Source of the DNA: Candidatus Altimarinota bacterium
GTDB taxonomy: Bacteria; Patescibacteriota; Gracilibacteria; BD1-5; UBA2023
Direction of reading: 5' to 3'
DNA length: 6,311 nt
Assembly (NCBI GenBank): GCA_947373235.1
Contig: CANBWW010000055.1
Location: forward strand, 1-6,311
In this document: piece after piece, positions 1-5,400 of the stretch
Layout of the letters: the number at the start of each line of letters is the position of its first letter
Position numbering within the stretch: the first letter of the stretch is position 1
Notes under the pieces: model-generated
Database searches by the model: none
The model's input: only the letters and a program-made list of their open reading frames with translations
What the model was told of the DNA's origin: nothing
Translations under genes and position numbers: made by a program

Positions 1-206
1 ACATATGGAAGAAGAGCCATATAGCGAGCGCGTTTGATCGCGTTTGCAAGCTTCTTTTGATTCGAAAGAGTGACACCGCTGTAGTAGCGAGGAACAATAC
101 GATTGAATTTTGTAAGATATTTCTTCAGAAGAACGATATCTTTATAATCAATCACCTTTATCCCCTCTGCATCAATCGGGCAAACTTTTTTTGTTTTTTT
201 AGCCAT
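1..206 (-). CDS. rpsR: 30S ribosomal protein S18 (3' end cut by window edge)
   Basis: Small-subunit ribosomal protein that binds 16S rRNA as a heterodimer with S6 on the platform. The 68 complete codons give a typical S18: a basic N-terminus starting MAKKTKKVCPID, then YKDIVLLKKYLTKFNRIVPR, then the family signature around SGVTLSNQKKLANAIKRAR followed by MALLPY. S18 is usually about 75 residues, so only a few C-terminal residues lie beyond position 1. The ATG at 204-206 was chosen because MAKK matches the family start. No Shine-Dalgarno precedes it; the spacer is instead pyrimidine-rich (TTTCCTCCTTTC). It is the third gene of rpsF-ssb-rpsR, 43 nt after ssb, so it is probably co-transcribed with its S6 partner. 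No UGA codon is present in the visible part. Confidence 0.95.
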   Translation of the reverse strand, partial: MAKKTKKVCPIDAEGIKVIDYKDIVLLKKYLTKFNRIVPRYYSGVTLSNQKKLANAIKRARYMALLPY

Positions 207-249
207 AACAATAAAGTGAAAGGAGGAAATAAAATGGAATCTTCAAAAA

Positions 250-657
250 CTAGAACTTATCAGTTTCGAGATCGGAAAAATCATCAAAATCTTCAGGAAT
301 CATTTCTTCGTGTGCATCTTCTCTTTTTGAGAGAAAAATCAGTTGACCGATAACCACTTCTGTCTTATGAAGCTTCGTTCCATCTTCTTTATCGATGATA
401 CGAGTTTTCAGTCGACCTTCTATGTATACAAGTTTTCCTTTTGTAAGAAATTGTTCAGCTCGTTCAGCGAGAGGCCCCCAGGCAACACAGTTTGTGTATT
501 CTGCTTCGTTCATCGCTTCCCCGTTTGGTGCTTTATAATAACGATTGGTAGCGACCGTGAAGGTAGCTATTTTTTTATCCGCAAGTGCGCCCGTCGTTTT
601 TATAAATGGATCTTTTGTGACATTTCCGATAAGAATAACTTTATTGATCGTTCGCAT
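250..657 (-). CDS. ssb: Single-stranded DNA-binding protein
   Basis: Binds single-stranded DNA during replication, repair and recombination, normally as a tetramer of OB folds. The 135 residues start with the SSB N-terminus (MRTINKVILIGNVTKDP). They continue with the conserved strand around IATFTVATNRYY and the core block NCVAWGPLAERAEQFLTKG followed by KLVYIEGRLKTR. The OB fold takes roughly residues 1-107. The remaining tail is short and acidic (PEDFDDFSDLETDKF) and ends in phenylalanine like the partner-binding tip of other SSBs, but without the usual DDDIPF wording. It lies between rpsF and rpsR, the standard bacterial arrangement, 23 nt after rpsF. No clear Shine-Dalgarno precedes ATG 655-657. 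It ends in TAG and contains no UGA; its eight glycines all use GGN. Confidence 0.97.
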   Translation of the reverse strand: MRTINKVILIGNVTKDPFIKTTGALADKKIATFTVATNRYYKAPNGEAMNEAEYTNCVAWGPLAERAEQFLTKGKLVYIEGRLKTRIIDKEDGTKLHKTEVVIGQLIFLSKREDAHEEMIPEDFDDFSDLETDKF

Positions 658-680
658 AAGTGAAAGAAAAAGGATAAGAA

Positions 681-971
681 TTAATCTTCGATCTTCGAGA
701 ACATATAACGCCAGATATCTTTTTTGATATTAAAGGCATTCGATGTAGCGAAGAATCCATCTTTTCACTCACTTTCGAGAGTATAAAGAAGGTAAAAACC
801 ATTCTCAGAACCACGTATGCGGTAAGCAAGACGTTGTTCGCCTGGGTGTGCAGTTTCTACGATGGTAGCACCTGCATCTTTGAGCTCACTCTCGATACTC
901 TCGACCAAAGTGGTGCGATCTGCATCTGTAAGAGATGGGTTCAAAATCATCATGAGGGAGTATTTTCTCAT
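681..971 (-). CDS. rpsF: 30S ribosomal protein S6, with one in-frame UGA read as Gly
   Basis: Ribosomal protein S6, which pairs with S18 on the 30S platform. The N-terminus MRKYSLMMILNPSLTD, the central block GEQRLAYRIRGSENGFYLLY and the C-terminal INxxxxWRYMF-type helix are S6-like, and 96 residues is the normal length. Under the standard code the protein would stop after 68 residues at 765-767, losing the last part of the fold. Reading that UGA as Gly69 continues in frame (ESE-G-KDGFFATSNAFN) to TAA at 681-683. The ATG at 969-971 follows AGGA at a short spacing, the only Shine-Dalgarno-like signal among the genes here. It is the first gene of the rpsF-ssb-rpsR operon, with its own promoter and a structured leader upstream. 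Confidence 0.95.
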
Positions 972-973
972 AA

Positions 974-1015
974 ATCCTATGGGTTAAGTATCTTACCGCG
1001 AACGGCAAGAAGGAT
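974..1015 (-). promoter_or_regulatory. Hairpin in the rpsF leader that may sequester the ribosome site
   Basis: On the minus strand CTTGCCG-TTCG-CGGTAAG (1009 to 992) forms a 7-bp stem (one G-U pair) with a UUCG loop. Outside it, AUCCU (1015-1011) can pair with AGGAU (978-974), which is the only Shine-Dalgarno-like sequence before the rpsF start. S6:S18-binding leader structures that feed back on this operon are known in other bacteria. I do not see an obvious match to their CCG bulge, so autoregulation is inference. Confidence 0.4.
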
Positions 1016-1096
1016 ATAAAAGCCTAGAAAAGAAGTGAGTCTCATCTATAACTGACCAAGTCACAGATATTCCTCAATTCTTTTTAAAGCGTGCAA

Positions 1097-1124
1097 ATTA
1101 TATAAAAAAGAGAGAGAAAGGCAA
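1097..1124 (-). promoter_or_regulatory. Probable sigma70-type promoter of rpsF-ssb-rpsR
   Basis: On the minus strand a -35-like TTGCCT (1124-1119) is followed after 16 nt by a perfect -10 TATAAT (1102-1097). Transcription would begin near 1089, leaving a leader of about 118 nt before the rpsF ATG. Its position and quality fit the main operon promoter. Confidence 0.65.
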
Positions 1125-1149
1125 ATAGAAATTCTTGAATTTTATCTGT

Positions 1150-1204
1150 AAAAAAGAAAAAAGTTTCTACGAATAAATACCTATGATTTGAGCTTCGTAG
1201 GAAA
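1150..1204 (-). terminator. Terminator-like hairpin with T-runs upstream of the rpsF promoter
   Basis: TTTCTACGAA (1164-1173) pairs with TTCGTAGGAAA (1194-1204) with one bulged G and a 20-nt loop. Read on the minus strand, the stem is followed by C, six T, C, six T. It lies upstream of the rpsF promoter and no minus-strand gene precedes it nearby. It may end a short untranslated transcript or stop read-through. The large loop makes it a weaker case than the other two terminators. Confidence 0.4.
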
Positions 1205-1251
1205 TGAAAGATTTTTTATCGACAAAATATATATTTAGCAAGGAAAAGATT

Positions 1252-1280
1252 TTGCAAGAATAAAAAATATACGTTAAGAT
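1252..1280 (+). promoter_or_regulatory. Probable promoter of the 95-aa gene
   Basis: TTGCAA (1252-1257), a 17-nt spacer and TAAGAT (1275-1280) match a sigma70-type promoter. Transcription would begin near 1287, about 80 nt before the ATG at 1369. Confidence 0.5.
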
Positions 1281-1368
1281 ATCTTTGTTCTTGAGTTTTA
1301 CTGATACATCGGTCAAAAATCATCACTTTTCCCTCATAATTCACTTTCACATATAACTTCAGAAAAAT

Positions 1369-1656
1369 ATGGCCTCATCAAAAGTAAAATTCTCACCTCG
1401 TTTACAAGAACTTTTTTGAGAAATGGATGAACAAAATATCAGCAGAAAACTCATCAAAAAACTCTTACAATATAATATGAAATATGAAGAGATCACGAAA
1501 GTAATCCTTTCTCATACAGAGCGAGCTTTTTTAGATGCGCGCCTTATAACCCTCGAAGAATACTATCACGATATGCAAGAAGTCGGAAAAAGTGAGATTA
1601 CATCATTTCTCGAAAATCTCCCAGCAATTGAAACAAAAAAACAAAAAACCATCTAA
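1369..1656 (+). CDS. Unrecognised 95-aa protein, one UGA read as Gly
   Basis: I do not recognise this protein. Starting at ATG 1369-1371 it reads MASSKVKFSPRLQELF, then UGA (1417-1419, Gly17), then EMDEQNISRKLIKKLL and a charged region to TAA at 1654-1656. It is rich in Lys, Glu, Leu and Ile, with amphipathic stretches at about residues 25-60 that look helical. It has no signal peptide, membrane segment or Cys/His metal site. A standard-code reading would begin at the ATG at 1423 and lose 18 residues. The longer start is preferred because it keeps frame through a UGA as its neighbours do and has a plausible promoter about 90 nt upstream. No Shine-Dalgarno is visible. It stands alone between two divergent or convergent minus-strand genes and shares a terminator with rpmG. 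Confidence 0.7.
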
Positions 1657-1670
1657 AAAATACAATCACA

Positions 1671-1703
1671 AAAAAATCTCTTCAATAACTGAAGAGATTT
1701 TTT
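1671..1703. terminator. Bidirectional rho-independent terminator
   Basis: A perfect inverted repeat AAAAAATCTCTTCA / TGAAGAGATTTTTT with a 5-nt loop (ATAAC). The A and T flanks give a U-tract on either strand. It lies 14 nt after the 95-aa gene (plus) and 12 nt after rpmG (minus), so it can serve both convergent genes. Confidence 0.85.
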
Positions 1704-1715
1704 ATAATTTTAGAA

Positions 1716-1886
1716 TTATTTTGTATCCTTGAAAGTGAACTCCACGTGTTTACGAAGTTTTTTATCATACTTCATAAGTTTGAGTTTTTCTCCTTGTGGA
1801 AGATTTCTCTTCTGAACTGGATATGTATACCAAGCAAGACCGCTTTCTGACTTTCCTGTCTGATATGTTGTTTTTCCTTTTGCCAT
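1716..1886 (-). CDS. rpmG: 50S ribosomal protein L33
   Basis: Small large-subunit ribosomal protein near the E site. The 56 residues begin MAKGKTTYQTGKSESG and continue with the L33 pattern: an aromatic strand (LAWYTYPVQKRNLP), then EKLKLMKYDKKLRKHVEF and a basic end. This resembles the E. coli protein (KLELKKFDPVVRQHV). There are no cysteines, so it is the zinc-free (C-minus) type. Length is normal (about 50-56). The ATG at 1884-1886 gives the expected MAKG start; no Shine-Dalgarno precedes it. It stops with TAA and has no UGA codon. It is transcribed alone, divergently from obg. Confidence 0.9.
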   Translation of the reverse strand: MAKGKTTYQTGKSESGLAWYTYPVQKRNLPQGEKLKLMKYDKKLRKHVEFTFKDTK

Positions 1887-1951
1887 GTTTTGAAAGATTT
1901 ATGATAATGAATTTTCGATTCGTAAGAAGCGTAAAACCGAATATTGAGTGT

Positions 1952-1978
1952 ATCATATAGAAATATTTTATTTTGCAA
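1952..1978 (-). promoter_or_regulatory. Possible rpmG promoter
   Basis: On the minus strand TTGCAA (1978-1973) and TATGAT (1957-1952) are separated by 15 nt, slightly short. The predicted start near 1945 leaves a leader of about 58 nt before rpmG. Confidence 0.45.
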
Positions 1979-1996
1979 GTTTTTCTCTGCTTCTTT

Positions 1997-2024
1997 TTGC
2001 TTTTTCCCTATTTTTTTGTATAGT
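1997..2024 (+). promoter_or_regulatory. Probable obg promoter
   Basis: TTGCTT (1997-2002), a 16-nt T-rich spacer and TATAGT (2019-2024) resemble a sigma70-type promoter. It would start transcription near 2031, about 66 nt before the obg ATG, and is back to back with the rpmG promoter. Confidence 0.5.
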
Positions 2025-2043
2025 CTCGTTATTATTGGTTTCT

Positions 2044-2060
2044 GGATTCTTCATGAATCC
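2044..2060 (+). promoter_or_regulatory. Small hairpin in the obg leader
   Basis: GGATTC-TTCAT-GAATCC is a perfect 6-bp inverted repeat just downstream of the predicted obg transcription start. It has no T-run behind it, so it is not a terminator. It could be an operator or an mRNA 5' structure; no function can be assigned. Confidence 0.35.
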
Positions 2061-2070
2061 TCTATCAAAA

Positions 2071-2096
2071 AGTTCTAAAATCTAACAGTTCTAAAA
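2071..2096 (+). repeat. Tandem 10-nt direct repeat abutting the obg start
   Basis: AGTTCTAAAA occurs at 2071-2080 and again at 2087-2096, six nt apart, and the second copy ends immediately before ATG. It occupies the place where a ribosome-binding site would be, and no Shine-Dalgarno is present. Confidence 0.6.
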
Positions 2097-3590
2097 ATGT
2101 TTATCGATGAGGTACAAGTGAAGTTTAAAGCGGGAAAATGAGGAAATGGAACCATTTCTTGGAGAAAAGAAAAATATATTCCGAAAGGAGGACCATATGG
2201 TGGAGATGGGGGAAATGGCGGAAATATCATCCTTCTTGCCACTCCTCACGAGACGACACTTATGGATTTTCGACATAAGAAAATCATAAAAGCCGAGGAA
2301 GGTGAACGTTGAGGAACACAAAATATGCACGGAAGAAGTGCAGAGAATCTCGTCGTCGAAGTTCCAGTCGGAACGCTCGTATCGGACGCAGAAACCGGCG
2401 AAGTGATCGCCGATCTCAAGTTTGCACATCAGAAATTTATCCTGTGTCGTGGTGGCCGATGAGGTTTTGGAAATGCTCATTTTACTGCGTCGACGAGACA
2501 AGCTCCGAATTTTGCAGAACTCGGTGATGTCGGAGAGGAAAAAATGGTACGACTCGAGCTGAAGCTCGTAGCAGATGTCGGACTGATCGGACTTCCAAAT
2601 GCTGGAAAATCGACCCTCATCCAAGCAATCACGAACGTTCGTCCAAAAATAGCTCCGTATCCATTTACCACTCTGATTCCAAATCTCGGAGTCATGGAGC
2701 ACAAAGGTCGTGCCCTCGTGATCGAAGATGTTCCTGGACTGATCGAGTGAGCCAGTGAAGGAAAATGACTCGGAGACCAATTTCTTCGTCATATCGAGCG
2801 AACAGAAATCATCATCCACCTTCTCGATGCCAGTCTCGGAGAAGAAGAAATGATACAAAACTATAAGATTATCAGAAAAGAACTCGAAAACTGGGATAAA
2901 GAGTATACAAAAACGGAAGATGAACTCCAGGAAGACGAGAACGAAAAAAAATCAACTGGAAAAAAAGTACAATACTCAGCCATTTCTGAGAAAAAAGAAC
3001 TTATTATTTTTTCAAAAGTAGACCTCATCGATCCTGAGATGCTCATAGAAATGAAGGAAAATTTCGAAAAAGAAACTAGGAAAAAGGTAGCACTTACACT
3101 CTCTGCGGGTGCATATATCCGCATCGATGAACTCATGGATAATCTGATCGAGCTTATCCCCGCGAAAGTGGACCTCACTCCGATCAGTCGAGAAGGAGCT
3201 GATGGAATCATGGAAGAAATCATCCCAGACCACATTCCAGAAGTAGAAAAACAAACGATTCCAGGAATGCGGTTCTATGATCTCAAAAAGGCAAACGATC
3301 CGAAAAGATGTTCGATCAAGAAGCTCGAAACAGGTGACTTCGAGATCACCGGAACTCGTATCGAAGAAATCGTACGTATGACCGATATAAAAAATATCGA
3401 TGCCGTGAATCGTGTCTATGATGTCCTCGAAAAACTCTGAGTAATGCGACGACTCAAACTCCAAGTCAGTGAAGACATGATGAAAGAAGGAACTGGATTC
3501 TTCGAGGGAGAAGATGATTTCGAGATTCCTGCTGTTTGGATCAGTGGAAAAAAGTTTCCACTCGAAGGTCTTATATTTATGAAAGAATAA
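2097..3590 (+). CDS. obg: GTPase Obg (ribosome assembly), six UGA codons read as Gly
   Basis: Obg/CgtA GTPase, which acts in late 50S assembly and stress signalling. The N-terminal Obg domain (1 to about 158) carries the glycine-rich repeats, for example KGGPYGGDGGNGGN. The G domain has G1 GLPNAGKS (165-172), G2 YPFTT (188-192), G3 DVPGLIEG (211-218), G4 SKVD (306-309, usually NKxD) and G5 SAG (336-338). An OCT domain follows at about 385-455, then a short tail. At 497 residues it is longer than the usual 340-430, partly from a charged insert near 267-301. Six UGA codons fall at residues 15, 72, 122, 218, 224 and 448; in Obg families these are glycine positions (AGKGGNG, RGGFGNA, LIEGASEGKGLG, KLGV). 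The start ATG gives FIDEVQVKF, matching the family start; no Shine-Dalgarno is seen. It stops with TAA and stands alone between its promoter and a terminator. Confidence 0.97.
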
Positions 3591-3595
3591 AATTT

Positions 3596-3631
3596 AATAA
3601 AATACTGCAGAGATTTCTGCAGTATTTTATT
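3596..3631. terminator. Bidirectional rho-independent terminator between obg and the kinase gene
   Basis: AATAAAATACTGCAG pairs with CTGCAGTATTTTATT around a 6-nt loop (AGATTT). It begins 5 nt after the obg stop and ends 10 nt from the stop of the convergent minus-strand kinase. T-rich sequence follows on both strands. Confidence 0.8.
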
Positions 3632-3641
3632 TATTTTCCAA

Positions 3642-4598
3642 CTAATGTATAAAGAGTTGATTTACAAGATCATGATCACGTATACAGCGTTTCGCTTTTT
3701 CGAGAGAATCTCCGATAGCATTGTAAAATCCACTTTCAGGATCAAGTGCTAAGATATATCGATAGCCCGTATCGAGCGTCATCATACGTACATAATCTGG
3801 TAAAGCTCATTTTTCAATTGGCGTCAGTGGAAAATATTGCTCATATGCCTCAAGAAGTATTTTTGATTGAGGAGATCAAAAATCTGACATTTTTGCATAT
3901 CCACGGTACATATCAGCCAGGTCCCAGAGTCGCGTGGTCACAGACATCATATCGTAATCGATCCATGCAATGATATTTTTTTTCTCATCGATCAAGAAAT
4001 TTTTAAACACAGGATCACCATGAATAAGTCAGAATCTCAGTCATGAAACTGGATGGAGTTTTTCTATGCGTTTTGTATACTCAATTAGAAGTTCTGAAAG
4101 ATCGGTACGGTTACTTTTTTCCACAAATACTTCTGCAAGAGATCGTAATTCTAGAAGCCGATCACGATGATAGTTTATAGTTTTATAAGATTCAAAAACA
4201 AAATTCTCAGTCGCTTTATGAAATCTACCCAGCCTTTCGGCAAGTTTACAGATCAAAATATCATCAATATCTGATTCCTGAATGGTTTTTCCAGAAGAAG
4301 CTTCCATAATTTGAAGGTATCCATTTTCCACTTTATAAAAACGTCATATATCGAGTGGATTTCGAGCAAAACCAATAGAAGGATCGGAAGTAATAGTAAA
4401 ATGAACTGCTTTTTCTATAAATTCTGCATGGAGATCACTACGAATACTCTGCATATACTGAATAACGATCTTTCGCCCATCTTTCAAAAGAGCGGAAAAT
4501 GTAGAATTATCTTTTCCACCGGAAAGCCTGATAATACTTTCATTTTTTATAAAAATTCCATTTCCTGACAAAATATTTTTTAGTTTTTCTGGAGTCAT
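3642..4598 (-). CDS. APH/choline-kinase-fold phosphotransferase, five UGA codons read as Gly
   Basis: A small-molecule kinase of the APH family (aminoglycoside, choline, homoserine and sugar kinases) that uses ATP to phosphorylate a hydroxyl group. The catalytic loop is IHGDPVFKN (H193-G-D195 to N200, the HGDxxxxN Brenner motif). It is followed by WIDYD (metal-binding Asp214) and RLWDLADMYRGY, in the usual order and spacing. The N-lobe glycine-rich loop is probably SGGKDNSTF (27-34). At 318 residues the length is normal. Read with the standard code it falls into pieces at UGA residues 85, 186, 190, 241 and 264; Gly190 lies just before the HGD motif. The start ATG (4596-4598) overlaps the upstream phosphatase gene by 19 nt, so translation is probably coupled. 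It is last in the operon and ends in TAG. The substrate is unknown: the context favours a sugar, amino sugar or choline-like alcohol over an antibiotic. Confidence 0.85.
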
Positions 4599-5398
4599 AT
4601 GGACGAAGGCATAAGGGTTACAAGTTCATCAAGTATTTCCCTAGGAGCAATCCATGAAGTTTTTATTTCTCAATAATGTACTTCGCGAATTTCCCATCAA
4701 AGTCACTCAAGAATAGCAAAAAATCATACCTGATCTGTGATTTTGACTCATCCAAATATATCAATAATAGCTCCGATCAAACCACTGACAGCTCAAAATG
4801 CAAACATACAAGAGGCTCATGCTGATCGAGAACGATAAGCATTCAAAGAAATATTTTTTATAAACTCTAGTCACCGTTCCTGATCTTCAGAAGAAATATC
4901 ATGAATCCCGACGGTATCAAAATATATTTGAGTCTTCTCGAGTGATTTTATTTTAGGAGCCTCTATTTTTCAAAATTGATTATAAACACCATAATCAGAT
5001 CATCCGAAGATAATATCACCAGAAATAGGATTCAAAATCAAACCATAAATATTTTTCCCAGCAAAATGAATACCGATAGAGATAGTAAAAAGCGTAATCC
5101 CAAAGCGAAAATACTTCGTTCCATCAATGGGATCAATCACAAAAATCAGACGATCATCAGTAGCTTTTTCTGTGAATCCATATTCTTCACCATGGATGAT
5201 CGCTGTAGGAAAAATATTTAAAATTCATTCGATCAGATTTTTTTCCACTTGTTCATCTGTTTCCGTCGCAAAATCACAACCATCAGACTTGTAGTAAGTT
5301 TCGAGGGAAAATCGATTTTTATATGCATCAGCAACGATACTTCCCTGTTTCAGAATAAGTTCTCTAAGTTTTTCTTGTTGTTTTTCAGTGATGTACAT
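4580..5398 (-). CDS. Inositol-monophosphatase-family phosphatase, twelve UGA codons read as Gly
   Basis: A Mg-dependent phosphomonoesterase of the IMPase/FBPase superfamily (relatives include SuhB, HisN and CysQ). The metal ligands are in place: GEE (E71), then DPIDGT (D89, I91, D92, T94), and a C-terminal Asp222 in KITDQVGFF, corresponding to the WD motif of the family. At 272 residues the length is normal. The frame holds only if twelve UGA codons (residues 58, 133, 143, 176, 194, 202, 217, 225, 232, 234, 243, 268) are sense. Several sit beside or in glycine-rich positions, such as FGG and LEGLG. It begins 2 nt after the WecG-family gene stop and overlaps the kinase gene by 19 nt, ending in TAA at 4580-4582. 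No Shine-Dalgarno is visible. The family acts on inositol-, sugar-, histidinol- or nucleotide-phosphates; the substrate cannot be chosen from sequence alone. Confidence 0.88.
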
Positions 5399-5400
5399 AT

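Larger units (their letters stand above)
972..1368. other. Divergent non-coding region between rpsF and the 95-aa gene
   Basis: I see no coding region here under code 25 on either strand. The stretch is AT-rich. From left to right it holds the rpsF leader with a hairpin, the rpsF promoter (minus), a hairpin followed on the minus strand by T-runs, and a plus-strand promoter with a leader of about 80 nt for the gene at 1369. No tRNA cloverleaf or CRISPR-like repeat was found by eye. Confidence 0.7.

Noticed and set aside
234..353. Plus-strand 39-codon frame behind a perfect AAAGGAGG
   Set aside because: It is antisense to the 3' end of ssb, has no promoter I can see, and its protein shows no recognisable pattern. 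The SD match is better explained by the pyrimidine-rich rpsR leader. It is kept as a finding, not as a gene.
1887..2096. Search for a tRNA or other structured RNA between rpmG and obg
   Set aside because: No cloverleaf, CCA end or anticodon stem could be assembled; the interval is accounted for by two divergent promoters and leaders.
2184..2198. Shine-Dalgarno-like AAAGGAGGA followed by ATGG inside obg
   Set aside because: It is simply the coding sequence of the conserved KGGPYGG motif; an internal start would remove the N-terminal domain.
2091..2858. Long minus-strand open frame opposite obg (255 codons)
   Set aside because: It is the mirror of the obg codon pattern, gives a Ser/Phe/Ile-rich protein with no recognisable family, and obg is unambiguous on the other strand.
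2544..3440. Separate short GTPase-like open frames within obg, as if the gene were a pseudogene
   Set aside because: The pieces are in one frame, separated only by UGA at conserved glycines, and all G motifs and the OCT domain are present in order. Recoding explains them without decay.
3642..4598. Two kinase fragments interpreted as a broken aminoglycoside resistance gene
   Set aside because: The frame is continuous with UGA as Gly and contains all catalytic motifs. The context is surface-polymer synthesis, with nothing pointing to antibiotics.
4580..5398. UGA read as selenocysteine or tryptophan
   Set aside because: Twelve UGAs in one phosphatase with no SECIS-like need is not selenocysteine. 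Conserved Trp codons are UGG, while UGA sites in well-known families match Gly.
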